From Rheinheimera tangshanensis (GTDB taxonomy: Bacteria > Pseudomonadota > Gammaproteobacteria > Enterobacterales > Alteromonadaceae), in assembly GCF_014645135.1 (NCBI RefSeq), contig NZ_BMLH01000005.1, forward strand, positions 230,951-294,950: a DNA stretch of 64,000 nt, given 5' to 3'. Positions 26,201 through 35,570 of the stretch are shown here, one piece after another. A program made the position numbers and the translations under genes. The notes under the pieces were generated by a model, which did no database searches, was not told the DNA's origin, and worked only from the letters and a program-made list of their open reading frames with translations. Positions within the stretch are counted from its first letter, which is position 1. Each line of letters starts with the position of its first letter.

Positions 26201-27088
26201 ATGTTTGGTTTACCAAAACGGATAAAAAATTACAGCAACAGATTTTCACTGGTCGATGGTATTCCATTTAAGTTGCCCGTGGCAGCGGTCAATTCACCAG
26301 CGCTGATGGCGGTTTTTCCTATAGATGCAGAAAAAGCCAAAGACTTTTTACCCGCAGGTATTCATCCGCTGCGGCTCTGGAACTCCGCTCTACTAATTGT
26401 CACTGTGATTGATTATCGCGAAACCCCTATCGGCAAATACGTGGAGTACAGCATCGCCATAGGCTGTACTCATGGCGAAAAACCTGCCCCCAGGCTCTTG
26501 CCCGCCATTTTTATGAACTGGTTTAAAACCGGTCAGTATGTGGTGGATTTACCTGTGTCCTCAGAAGTGTCGGTCAAAGGTGGCAAAGGCATTTGGGGCA
26601 TGCCAAAACATCAGGGCAGCCTGAACTTTTTAATCACAGAGAACAAAGTCAGCAGCCAGTATGACCTGGATGGGAAACTGGTGACTTATGTCGAAATAGA
26701 CAAGCCTGCCAGCGCCTGGCTCCCTGTTAAAACCAAAGCGTCAAACTACTGTTCTTTTCGCGGCATGTTGATGAAATCTGATATTTTCCTCAACGCCAAA
26801 GCAGGGTTGAATCTATTCAGTAAAGCCAAAGCCCGTTTTGTCATTGGCGATCACCCTCGCCTGCAGGCATTAAAAGAATTAAATATCGGCAAAGCCATAG
26901 CCACCATATTTTTACCCTCTATTGGCGGTGTGCTGGACGATCATATCGAAAGCTGGTTCCTTGATTTTGAGCAGTTGCCCAAAGTCGCGCCTGAAGGTTT
27001 TGAGTCAGTGATCGATCTGACCTTAAGTGAAGCCTGGTTAGCGCCGCCCACAGCCCCTATTCCACCGGATTCCGGGGACAATTCGTAA
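26201..27088 (+). CDS. Acetoacetate decarboxylase-like protein
   Basis: A 295-residue protein with the acetoacetate decarboxylase fold: SPALMAVFPIDAEKAKDFLP (the hydrophobic-ligand entry strand), EVSVKGGKGIWGMPKHQG around the position of the catalytic Lys segment, and ASNYCSFRG later. Whether the Schiff-base Lys is conserved cannot be fixed without alignment; many family members are not decarboxylases. It follows the hydrolase gene by 48 nt, with GAGGGAG before its ATG, and its TAA abuts the patatin ATG directly. Role in lipid or keto-acid processing is inferred. Confidence 0.72.
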   Translation: MFGLPKRIKNYSNRFSLVDGIPFKLPVAAVNSPALMAVFPIDAEKAKDFLPAGIHPLRLWNSALLIVTVIDYRETPIGKYVEYSIAIGCTHGEKPAPRLLPAIFMNWFKTGQYVVDLPVSSEVSVKGGKGIWGMPKHQGSLNFLITENKVSSQYDLDGKLVTYVEIDKPASAWLPVKTKASNYCSFRGMLMKSDIFLNAKAGLNLFSKAKARFVIGDHPRLQALKELNIGKAIATIFLPSIGGVLDDHIESWFLDFEQLPKVAPEGFESVIDLTLSEAWLAPPTAPIPPDSGDNS

Positions 27089-28675
27089 ATGTCGATGCAG
27101 CTAACTATTCAGGCCCATATCCCACAAGGTGCTGCTATCGACGCAACAACAGAGCAAAGTGGCATCCAAAGAGCGCTGATTTTACCTGGTGGTGGTTTAC
27201 GTTTGTCTTATGCTGCTGGTGTGATGGATGAGCTGTTTAAAAACGGTCTCACCTTCTCCCATATGGATGGCACCTCAGGTGGTTCGCTGAATCTGGCGAT
27301 GCTGTTATCGGGTTTAACCAGCTCTGAAATCTGCGAGCGCTGGCGCAGTTTAAAAATGCGTAGCACCTTTTCCTTTATGCCTCTTAGCAATTACCTCTGG
27401 CTCCCTTGTTTTATCGCGGCCAGCTCCAGTAAAGCCTTTCGACGTAAGGTCTACCCGCAGCTAGGTATCAATTTTGAAAAAATCCGCGCTGCCACTGGTC
27501 TTACAGCCAGTTTTAATATGTGTAATTTTGCCAGTAAAACTAATCAGGTCACTCAGCATACACAACTAACAGAAGATCATTTGATTGCAGGTATGTCGCT
27601 GCCTGCCACTATGCCGCCTGTTGATATCAACGGCACTTTATATCTGGATTCTGGTTTTATTCAGGATGCCAATCTGATCGACACAGTCAAAGCTGGTGCC
27701 AATGAGCTCTGGCTGGTTTGGGTTATGGGTAATATCCCGACCTATCGCAGTGGACCGCTGAATGCTTATGTGCAAATGCTGGAAATGAGTGCCAACGGCG
27801 CCTTGATTAAAGAACTTCGCCTGATTGAGGAGTTGAATCAGCGTATTGAAAATGGTGAGCAACCTTATGGCCATCAAAAGCCAATCACCTTACATCTGAT
27901 TAAACCTGAGCAGCCTCTGCCGCTGGATTCAGCTTTATACACAGGCGCTATCAGTCATGCCGAATTAATTGAGTGGGGCCGAAAAGATGCCATTCGTTAC
28001 TTTCACCATATGACCCCTGCGGGAGTCCCCTTACAGCCAGAGATCCTAAAAATGACAGCAGAAAAAACCGGTCTTCAATTTAAAGAGACGATGAAAGGTG
28101 GCTTTTCCCTGGATGCGACAGACCCGACTGATGGTCTGCATAAAGGCCAGCAGGCAGGCACAGTCCTTGCGATGCACGCCACTGTTGGCATCGCAGAGAT
28201 GGCCGGCTTTATTGTCGACCCGGAGCATACCGGCACACTCATTGGCACTATAGATTTTCCGCCTTTAGGTATGGGAATAGAAGCTCATAGCGGTGTCTTT
28301 AATCTGTTTAAACCAACAGAGGATGCAAAGCTCACACTGATGGTGTATGAGCTGGCGTTTGAACATCAGGGTCAGTCTTATTACCTGGCTGGCCGCAAAG
28401 AAGTGCGGCAAGGTTCCATTTTTAAACTCTGGCCTGAGACCACCACACTTTATACCCAGTTACATCAGGGCTCTGATAAGTCAGGCCCTGTGATAGGAGC
28501 TGGCACCTTAAGCCTTGGTGCTGTGGATTTACTGAAACTGCTGTCCACAGTCACAGTCACCAAAGCCGATGGTTTTAGCTCCAAAGTGAAAACTATCAAT
28601 GCCTTTACTGGCTTTTTTGCCCGTCAGTTATGGGCAACTTATGTCAGCCATACAGTTAAAAACGAACAGCAGTAA
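27089..28675 (+). CDS. Patatin-like phospholipase fused to a GMC-associated C-terminal domain
   Basis: A 528-residue protein in two parts. Residues about 28-310 form a patatin-like phospholipase: GGGLRLSYAAGV (oxyanion loop), DGTSGGSLN with Ser63 (GxSxG) and YLDSGFIQD with Asp187, the Ser-Asp dyad; the usual DGG/DGA is DSG here. Residues about 325-528 (from FKETMKGGF through FPPLGMGIEAHSGVFNLF to LWPETTTLYTQLHQG) match a domain I recall from multidomain cholesterol-oxidase-like GMC proteins, where it joins the oxidase and hydrolase domains. Expected to cleave acyl esters; no signal peptide. Start codon directly follows the previous stop. Confidence 0.83.
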   Translation: MSMQLTIQAHIPQGAAIDATTEQSGIQRALILPGGGLRLSYAAGVMDELFKNGLTFSHMDGTSGGSLNLAMLLSGLTSSEICERWRSLKMRSTFSFMPLSNYLWLPCFIAASSSKAFRRKVYPQLGINFEKIRAATGLTASFNMCNFASKTNQVTQHTQLTEDHLIAGMSLPATMPPVDINGTLYLDSGFIQDANLIDTVKAGANELWLVWVMGNIPTYRSGPLNAYVQMLEMSANGALIKELRLIEELNQRIENGEQPYGHQKPITLHLIKPEQPLPLDSALYTGAISHAELIEWGRKDAIRYFHHMTPAGVPLQPEILKMTAEKTGLQFKETMKGGFSLDATDPTDGLHKGQQAGTVLAMHATVGIAEMAGFIVDPEHTGTLIGTIDFPPLGMGIEAHSGVFNLFKPTEDAKLTLMVYELAFEHQGQSYYLAGRKEVRQGSIFKLWPETTTLYTQLHQGSDKSGPVIGAGTLSLGAVDLLKLLSTVTVTKADGFSSKVKTINAFTGFFARQLWATYVSHTVKNEQQ

Positions 28676-28728
28676 CAACATAAAACGAAAAAGGCCAGAA
28701 GCAGAGCTGGCTCAAAGGACGCAACAAG

Positions 28729-30453
28729 ATGGATATTCAATATGACTATGAAGCCATAGTAATTGGCAGTGGTTTTGGTGGTTCCATTAACACTTGCCGC
28801 CTGTCAAAAAAATGGCCAGGCAAAGTGTTATTACTGGAAAGAGGTAAAAGATACCCTATGGGCTCTTTTGCCCGCTCACCTCACGATATGGCGCGCAACT
28901 TCTGGAACCTGCCGCAAGAAAAACGTGATATGCCAGAAAAACTGCAAGGTGAAGAAAGCCACGGCTTATTTGATATCCGTAATTTTGATCATATGGATGC
29001 GGTGATAAGCGCAGGCTTAGGTGGTGGCTCGTTAATTTATGCCAATGTGTTTTTACAACCACCGGATGAAGTGTTTGACCATAACTGGCCTGCGAATGCA
29101 AAAAAAGACGTGCTGCAACCCTATTATGCTGTTGCCAAACAAGTACTGGGCGCACGGCCCATTCCACTAAATGACGATCCGAGACGCAAAATTATCCGCA
29201 CCGGTTTATTTCAAAACTTCGCCAAAGCCGATGGCCATGAATCCCAACTGTTGGATATCAACGTATTTTTTGGTAACGATTTTGATCAGCCAACGCCTAT
29301 AGGGGTACAGGAAAAAAACCGTTATGGCGCTGTACAAACCTCCTGTGTCTATTGCGCTGAATGTGATGTTGGCTGCAATACCCATTCAAAAAACACGCTG
29401 GATCTTAATTACCTCTATGTAGCAGAGCACAAATATCAAGCCCATATTCAGACTCAGGTACTGGCGCAAAAAATAGTGCCTATAGACGCATCAGGCCAGG
29501 ATAATCCAGCCATGAACGGCGAATTTGGTTATCGGGTCTACTGGCAGGATTTAAAAGATGCGCACAAAGAATGCAGTGCCCTGACCCGTCGTGTAGTGGT
29601 ATCCGCAGGCACTCTGGGCAGCAACGAGCTGTTGATGCGTTGTCGCGATTTGCATAAAACTTTACCTAATATCAGCCAGCAATTAGGCCGGCACTTTTCC
29701 GGCAACGGCGACTTTTTATCTTTTGTGATTGATGGCGACAAACCGGCCGATCCGAATTACGGCCCAGTGATCACTCAGGGCACAGACTACAACCTGTTTA
29801 AAAACTTCGACCGTGAAAGAGCTTTTATTCTGGAAGATGCCAGCTATCCGAACTTTGCCGCCTGGTACACCGAAGGCGTCAAACCCGGCGCCTCCAAGCT
29901 ACAGGCTTTGGTTCGCACCATCAGATTGGCTTTTGCCCGTTTTGTCCATGGAATCAGCACAGGCCATTTAGGTTATGCCTTAAGTTCATTACTGAAAAAC
30001 GACTTGTCCTACACCACCAGCGTCTTGCTTTGTATGGGGCTGGATAAAGGCGACGGTGTGATGTCGCTAAATAAAGACGGCTATTTGCATCTGAAATGGC
30101 CTTACAAAAACAGTATGTCCCTGTATAACGCCATTCTCTCCGCAGGCGAGCGATTCAAAACATGGTGCGGCGGCAAAGCTTTTATTCCTATGCCAAATTG
30201 GCTCTGGCCTATGCGGCGCAATGTCACAGTGCATTCGCTGGGCGGTTGCCGTTTAGCCGACAGCCCGGAACAAGGGGTGACCAGTGCAGAACTGGCAACT
30301 TTTGGTCAGGTCTTTGGTTACACAGGCTTATATGTCGCAGACGGTTCCTTGTTGCCTACAGCTGTGGGCGCCAACCCTATAGCGACCATCAGCGCTGTAT
30401 CTGAACGGGTGGCCGAGGGTATTACCGGTATAGCCCCCAGCGCTGATCTGTAA
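28729..30453 (+). CDS. Cholesterol-oxidase-type GMC oxidoreductase with Cys cluster
   Basis: A 574-residue flavoprotein. The N-terminal FAD-binding Rossmann motif is AIVIGSGFGGSINTCRL; the GMC second segment is ISAGLGGGSLIYANVF; near the C-terminus are VTVHSLGGCRLAD (catalytic-type His region) and VADGSLLPTAVGANPIATISA. It would oxidise a hydroxyl group of a sterol or other lipid. Cys206, Cys209, Cys212 and Cys216 form CX2CX2CX3C (SCVYCAECDVGC), which resembles a 4Fe-4S ligand set. No Tat or Sec signal is evident, so it appears cytoplasmic. Fourth gene of the operon. Confidence 0.85.
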   Translation: MDIQYDYEAIVIGSGFGGSINTCRLSKKWPGKVLLLERGKRYPMGSFARSPHDMARNFWNLPQEKRDMPEKLQGEESHGLFDIRNFDHMDAVISAGLGGGSLIYANVFLQPPDEVFDHNWPANAKKDVLQPYYAVAKQVLGARPIPLNDDPRRKIIRTGLFQNFAKADGHESQLLDINVFFGNDFDQPTPIGVQEKNRYGAVQTSCVYCAECDVGCNTHSKNTLDLNYLYVAEHKYQAHIQTQVLAQKIVPIDASGQDNPAMNGEFGYRVYWQDLKDAHKECSALTRRVVVSAGTLGSNELLMRCRDLHKTLPNISQQLGRHFSGNGDFLSFVIDGDKPADPNYGPVITQGTDYNLFKNFDRERAFILEDASYPNFAAWYTEGVKPGASKLQALVRTIRLAFARFVHGISTGHLGYALSSLLKNDLSYTTSVLLCMGLDKGDGVMSLNKDGYLHLKWPYKNSMSLYNAILSAGERFKTWCGGKAFIPMPNWLWPMRRNVTVHSLGGCRLADSPEQGVTSAELATFGQVFGYTGLYVADGSLLPTAVGANPIATISAVSERVAEGITGIAPSADL

Positions 30454-30466
30454 TAAGGCTTAGCAG

Positions 30467-32056
30467 ATGAGCGAATGGCTGTGGTCTTTCATTCGCAAAT
30501 TTTTCCAAAGACAGAGCGCTACTGCTGCTCTGTCAGTCTCTACGAGGTTAACCCCAATGAGCAATTTTCCTGCTTATGATGAAGTGCATGTGATTTCCGA
30601 TATCCATATGGGCGGTGCTGAACCCAGTTTTCAGGTGCTGCGCGAAACCAAACGACTGGCTGGTTATATTCAGTGGGTCGGTACACAAAATCCTGCTGGT
30701 CAGGTCGCTTTAGTGCTCAATGGCGACGTGTTTGACACCCTGGCTGAAAAATCCTCTGACTACATTATGGTCGACAGAGCCGTTGAAGTGGTCAGTAGTA
30801 TTATGGCCAATCCATCCTTCTCTGGCATTTGGGCGGCACTGGCGGCTTTTGTCGCGCTGGAGCGGCGCTCTCTGGTGTTTATTATCGGCAATCACGATGT
30901 GGAAATCTCCTTTCCTGTAGTACAGCGCCTGATCCAGCAGCGTCTGGCAGGCGATAATCCGCAAAAACGCGCCCGTATTGAGTTTTCCACTATAGGAGCT
31001 GGTTTTAGCTGCACTGTGGGTGGCGCTAGGGTTTACTGCACCCATGGCAATGAAGTCGACCCCTGGAATTTCAACAGATACGAGGACTTAGCCAAAGTGG
31101 GCCGACGCCTCAATGCGGGCCGCACTTTAACCCAGCAGGAATGGACTCCTAATGCCGGTACCCGCATGGTGAAAGAGGTGATGAATCAGGTGAAAGAGAA
31201 ATACAAATGGATTGACCTGCTCAAACCTGAAACTCAGGCCGCTGTCGGCACCTTGGTGGTGCTGGATCCGTCGCAGGCGAAGAAAATCGGCGATTTATTG
31301 TCGATCGTAGGACGAAAAACAGTAGACGGCGCACAAGTCAATCAACGCTTATCGATGGATGGCTTTCAGACGCATGCAGAACAAAATGCAACCCCACCTC
31401 CACTGACACAAATGCTTGGCAGCAACCTGACACAAGGTATGAGAACCTACGCCAGTGCTGACAGTCAGGCGGTGGATGCCATGCTACTGCAAGCCGAACA
31501 AAACCTTGGTACTCCAAATGCGCAACTCCATGAACAGGATGGACAACTGGGCACTGGCCAGCTGATTTTTGACCGTTTAACCGGCTGGATCCGCAACATT
31601 CCCAAAGATGAAGCCTTACGCCGCGCGATGAAAGACTGGTTGTCCGGCGATAAAACCTTTGATATCAATGACAAAGATGACACTTATAAAGAGGTCACAG
31701 CTGCAGTTGGCAATGGCATCGACTTTATTATTACAGGCCACACCCATCTGGAGCGCGCTATCGACATGGGGTCAGGTCGTTATTACTTTAACTGCGGCAC
31801 CTGGATCCGCCTGCTGAGTTTTACGCCGGAGATGCTTAAAGATCAGGCCTCTTTTCAGCCCGTCTATAAAATCTTAATCGACGGCAAAATGGAAAGCATC
31901 GACAACGCCAGTTTTGGCGGTCAGCCTTTTGTGATGAATCAAACCAGCGCCGTTTCTATTAAAAAAACTGCCACTGGCGCCATTGGCAGCCTGACTCATG
32001 TGCTGGGTGATGGCACGGGCGAGCCGCAAATTATCAAGCAATTTGAGAGGTCTTAA
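30467..32056 (+). CDS. Calcineurin-like metallophosphoesterase
   Basis: A 529-residue metallophosphoesterase. All five metal-binding blocks are present: VISDIHMGG, LVLNGDVFDTL, FIIGNHDVE, YCTHGNEVDPWN and ITGHTHLERA. Two starts are possible: ATG 30467 with AAGG upstream, 14 nt after the GMC stop, or ATG 30557 (MSNFPAYDEV) with GAGG upstream. The extra 30 residues of the longer form include an amphipathic WLWSFIRKFF stretch that could bind membranes. A long insert lies between the third and final motifs. Substrate unknown, possibly a phosphorylated lipid. One nucleotide separates it from the CHAT gene. Confidence 0.85.
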   Translation: MSEWLWSFIRKFFQRQSATAALSVSTRLTPMSNFPAYDEVHVISDIHMGGAEPSFQVLRETKRLAGYIQWVGTQNPAGQVALVLNGDVFDTLAEKSSDYIMVDRAVEVVSSIMANPSFSGIWAALAAFVALERRSLVFIIGNHDVEISFPVVQRLIQQRLAGDNPQKRARIEFSTIGAGFSCTVGGARVYCTHGNEVDPWNFNRYEDLAKVGRRLNAGRTLTQQEWTPNAGTRMVKEVMNQVKEKYKWIDLLKPETQAAVGTLVVLDPSQAKKIGDLLSIVGRKTVDGAQVNQRLSMDGFQTHAEQNATPPPLTQMLGSNLTQGMRTYASADSQAVDAMLLQAEQNLGTPNAQLHEQDGQLGTGQLIFDRLTGWIRNIPKDEALRRAMKDWLSGDKTFDINDKDDTYKEVTAAVGNGIDFIITGHTHLERAIDMGSGRYYFNCGTWIRLLSFTPEMLKDQASFQPVYKILIDGKMESIDNASFGGQPFVMNQTSAVSIKKTATGAIGSLTHVLGDGTGEPQIIKQFERS

Positions 32057-32057
32057 C

Positions 32058-34016
32058 ATGAAAGCGCAAAGCACCGAAATTCGCAGCGTCAAGCTCGAAC
32101 TGTTAAGAGCAGGCCCTACTCACAACCAGTTATTGTCGCCTTTAACCAACTATATTGCACTTTGTGGTTCAGACGGCCCGGTCACCATCAACATCCCTTA
32201 TGAACACCGCCAGTTGCTGATGCGGTTAAAGCGATTGAAGTACCCTCTGGATAAAGACCCAGCCACCGACGATCAGCGCCAGGCTGAGCTTCGGGATATA
32301 GGCGAAAGTCTGGGACGTATTTTTGCACAAGTACCGGCATTGATTTCCGAACTGGGCGCGGCTGCGGCAGACAAAAGTAGTCTGGTGCATTTAAGTTTAT
32401 CGATGTCGGCTTTTGAGCTGGGTTTATTGCCTTTTGAAGCGGCCATAGCAGCAGATGGTTTCCCTGGTACTGGTGCCCCGCTGTTTTTGCAAATGCGCAC
32501 ACCGGTATCTGTCACCCGCGAAGTACGCCGTGGTCGTCCTTTGCCGATGAACTGGGCCAGAACCCCAAAAATTCTGTTTGCTTTTGCAGCACCAGCCGGC
32601 AGTTATGTGCCATCCCAATCCCATTTACAAGCGCTGCGTGAGGCGATAGAACCCTGGGTCAAATTAAAAGACAGCCCGGAACAGCGCATCAGTGAAGTGA
32701 AAAAGCTGCTGACGGTCTTACCACAAGCGACGCTTGAGCAATTACGCGCACTTTGTGCCACGCAAGAGTTTACTCATGTGCATATTCTGGCGCATGGCGC
32801 GCCTTATCAGGAATCCGGTGATGAGCATTATGGTGTCGCTTTGTGCAGCGAGGCAGGCCCTGATCAAATTGACGTGGTCGACGGAGAACGACTGGCAGTC
32901 GCACTGACTGCGAATGATGCTTTAGGCACCACGCACTGCCGCCCTACTGTAGTTAGCTTAGCGACTTGTGATTCAGGCAATATCAACTCGGTACTCACAC
33001 CAGGTGGTAGCATAGCGCATGAACTCAATAGCTCAGGTATTCCATGGGTGATAGCCTCACAGTTTCCACTCTGGATGAAAGCCTCGGCTATAGCAGCCAA
33101 AGTGCTCTATAGCGGATTACTCAAAGGTGACGACCCGCGTTGGGTATTACATGAATTACGTCAGCGTTTACGTACTGACGCACCAGAAACCCACGACTGG
33201 GCCAGCATAGTGGCTTACGCTACTATTCCATCAGACTTTGCTGTGCAGGTGCAGCAGTTCCATGCCACACAAACCCAGCGCAAAATTGAAGTGAAGTTTG
33301 ACCGTATTGATGAGCTGGTGAAAACCATCACTCAAGGAGTGACCACATCCGATCAGCAAACTGATGTGCATGAAGAACTGACTGCTTTATCCGAAGCGAT
33401 ACGGCAAGAGCTGAAAGAGTGGCGCGACGAGCCTCATGATCATTTAAGCAAAGAAGAATGGTCGATGCGCTTAGGTCTGAGTGCTGCCAGTGAAAAACGT
33501 ATTGGTATAGCGCTGGATTTAATAGGTGCAGAAAAAGAAGCGGATCAGGCTTACAAATGCTGCTTTGAGTTTTATCAGTCCGCCTGGACCATCGATCAGT
33601 CCAATCACTGGCTATTGACGCAATACCTTTCCATCATAGCTATTCGCAACAGAACAGACGATGCAGCAGGTTTACAAAAGTTGTCGGAACACTACGGTGC
33701 GATCTGGTCAGCAGCGCTTGAAATGACGAGCTGGAAACTGAATCTGAACTCAGGCAAAGACAAGGTTTATCTGCTGGCCACTTTAGCTGAACTTACCTTA
33801 CTGAATGCGGTTTATCATCCGGAGAAAGCCGACCCAAAAGCACTGCAGCAGACAATCAGGCGCTACTGCAAAGCCATGCTGGATGAACCTCTGACTGATA
33901 AATTCCCTGTACTATCAACAAGGCGGCAATTTAGTCGTTACTTGCTGGAATGGAAAAGCCCAATCTGGCAAGACTTAGCCCAAACAGCGGTAGACGCATT
34001 AACAGAAGAAGCATGA
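32058..34016 (+). CDS. CHAT-domain (caspase-like) cysteine protease
   Basis: A 652-residue protein with a caspase/separase-type CHAT domain in its centre. The catalytic dyad is visible: His246 in HVHILAHGAP and Cys304 in VVSLATCDSGN, followed by the typical SIAHELNSSGIPWVIASQFPL. The N-terminal region has beta-rich segments (FELGLLPFEAAI); residues about 420-640 are helical and TPR-like, a probable regulatory or partner-binding part. ATG 32058 follows GAGAGG and begins 1 nt after the phosphoesterase stop, so the two are tightly coupled. No signal peptide. Last gene of the operon; its target may be one of the other products. Confidence 0.85.
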   Translation: MKAQSTEIRSVKLELLRAGPTHNQLLSPLTNYIALCGSDGPVTINIPYEHRQLLMRLKRLKYPLDKDPATDDQRQAELRDIGESLGRIFAQVPALISELGAAAADKSSLVHLSLSMSAFELGLLPFEAAIAADGFPGTGAPLFLQMRTPVSVTREVRRGRPLPMNWARTPKILFAFAAPAGSYVPSQSHLQALREAIEPWVKLKDSPEQRISEVKKLLTVLPQATLEQLRALCATQEFTHVHILAHGAPYQESGDEHYGVALCSEAGPDQIDVVDGERLAVALTANDALGTTHCRPTVVSLATCDSGNINSVLTPGGSIAHELNSSGIPWVIASQFPLWMKASAIAAKVLYSGLLKGDDPRWVLHELRQRLRTDAPETHDWASIVAYATIPSDFAVQVQQFHATQTQRKIEVKFDRIDELVKTITQGVTTSDQQTDVHEELTALSEAIRQELKEWRDEPHDHLSKEEWSMRLGLSAASEKRIGIALDLIGAEKEADQAYKCCFEFYQSAWTIDQSNHWLLTQYLSIIAIRNRTDDAAGLQKLSEHYGAIWSAALEMTSWKLNLNSGKDKVYLLATLAELTLLNAVYHPEKADPKALQQTIRRYCKAMLDEPLTDKFPVLSTRRQFSRYLLEWKSPIWQDLAQTAVDALTEEA

Positions 34017-34021
34017 CCTGA

Positions 34022-34055
34022 AAAGCAACAACGGGCATAAGCCCGCTGTTGCTTT
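34022..34055. terminator. Bidirectional terminator between CHAT and CstA genes
   Basis: Stem of AAAGCAACAACGGGC with its near-perfect complement (one mismatch) around a 4-nt ATAA loop, in the gap between the convergent CHAT and CstA-family genes. Confidence 0.8.
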
Positions 34056-34072
34056 ATCTGTCGAAGGGCTGC

Positions 34073-35536
34073 TTAAACCGCTGGCACAGTGCGTTTATTA
34101 TGAGCAACCAGCAGACCAATCAAACCCACAACAGCCACCAGCACGCCTATAGGCTTGCTGTAGTCCATAGGTAAGTTCAAACCTATGCCAGCAGTAGCGA
34201 TGTAAGCCACAGTCATACTGGTGCCTATAACGGCAGGGATACTGACAATCCAGTGGAAAGTACCACGGTCAAATAAGTACTTAGTTGCCAGCCACAACAC
34301 ACTGGTGGATAACAGCATGTTAGAGAAGGCGAAATAACGCCAAATCAGCGAGAAATCCAGTAAGGTCATCAGATAAGCAATAGTCAGGATGGGCACTGAC
34401 AATAACAGTCTGTTGCGCAAGCTTTGTGGGATGTTAAACGCATCCACTATAGTTAAACGCAGCGAGCGGAAAGCGGTATCACCTGAGGTAATAGGGAATA
34501 CAGCCACCGCCAGTATCGCCATTACACCACCAAACACGCCCAGATAGCTGGTGGCTATATGATTGACCACTAAACCCGGACCGCCTTGAGCCAGCATGGC
34601 TTTTAACTCGACATAACCACCAGGAAAAGCGGCAATACCAGCCAAAGCCCAAACACAAGCGACTATGCCCTCACAGACCATAGCGCCGTAATAGACTGGA
34701 CGCACGTATTTTTCATTGGTTAAACAACGGGCAATAATAGGTGCCTGAGTGGAGTGAAAACCACTGATAGCGCCACAGGTAATAGTTAAAAACAGTAAAG
34801 GCCAGATTGGAGCCCCATCAGGGTTTGGCGTTAAAAAATCATGCTCATGATGACCATCAAAATAAGCAAAAACATCAGCAACTTGTGGTAAGTGTGGAGC
34901 TTCAAGCAATATAGCGCCGGCGATTAAGGTGGTCATCACTATCATCAACATGCCAAAAGCCGGGTACAGCTTAGTAATAATTTTGTCGATAGGCAGTAAA
35001 GTAGCGAGGAAGTAATAGGCTAAAATCACCAACACCCAAAAGGTATTACCCGCTAAAAAAGTGCCCTCAAAGTAAGACAAGTTACTTAACAGCCCCGCCG
35101 GGCTCATAATAAACACCACACCAACAAAAAACAGCAACATGGCGGTAAATACCAACATAAAGCCTTTAAACACAATGTTGTAATAGTGGCCTGCTATTTC
35201 AGGTAAACTTTTACCATCCTCTTTGATGCTCATCACGCCAGAGAAATAGTCGTGTACAGCACCGCCAATAATATTGCCAATCACAATCCAGACCAAAGCC
35301 ACAGGGCCATACACAGCACCCAGGATAGGTCCAAAAATAGGCCCTACCCCTGCCACGTTTAAAAACTGGATTAAAAAAGCTTTTACCGGGCTTATCGCCA
35401 CATAATCCACACCTTCGTTAAAACGCTCCTGAGGTGTGATGGCTTTAGGATCGATACCCGCCTGTTTTTCAACAAAAGGGCTATAGAATTTATAACCGAG
35501 AATAAGTATCGCAACACTGACAAAAAAGATAAGCAT
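34073..35536 (-). CDS. CstA-family carbon starvation / pyruvate-peptide transporter
   Basis: A 487-residue inner-membrane protein with about 12-14 hydrophobic segments. Family hallmarks are FLIQFLNVAGVGPIFGPILG, GAVHDYFSGVMSIKEDGKS and GAISGFHSTQAPIIARCL. It belongs to the short CstA subgroup (E. coli CstA and BtsT are about 700 residues). Relatives import pyruvate or peptides under starvation. AAGGAA precedes the ATG. A stable hairpin (35571-35590) lies in its 5' leader. Confidence 0.88.
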   Translation of the reverse strand: MLIFFVSVAILILGYKFYSPFVEKQAGIDPKAITPQERFNEGVDYVAISPVKAFLIQFLNVAGVGPIFGPILGAVYGPVALVWIVIGNIIGGAVHDYFSGVMSIKEDGKSLPEIAGHYYNIVFKGFMLVFTAMLLFFVGVVFIMSPAGLLSNLSYFEGTFLAGNTFWVLVILAYYFLATLLPIDKIITKLYPAFGMLMIVMTTLIAGAILLEAPHLPQVADVFAYFDGHHEHDFLTPNPDGAPIWPLLFLTITCGAISGFHSTQAPIIARCLTNEKYVRPVYYGAMVCEGIVACVWALAGIAAFPGGYVELKAMLAQGGPGLVVNHIATSYLGVFGGVMAILAVAVFPITSGDTAFRSLRLTIVDAFNIPQSLRNRLLLSVPILTIAYLMTLLDFSLIWRYFAFSNMLLSTSVLWLATKYLFDRGTFHWIVSIPAVIGTSMTVAYIATAGIGLNLPMDYSKPIGVLVAVVGLIGLLVAHNKRTVPAV

Positions 35537-35570
35537 AGGGCTAGATTCCTTGTTTCTTACAGGCTTTTTC

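Noticed and set aside
25109..34016. Six-gene operon as an anti-phage defence system because of the CHAT and patatin genes
   Set aside because: There is no nucleotide-second-messenger synthase, nucleic-acid sensor or gasdermin-like gene, and the GMC, decarboxylase-like and hydrolase genes fit lipid metabolism better.
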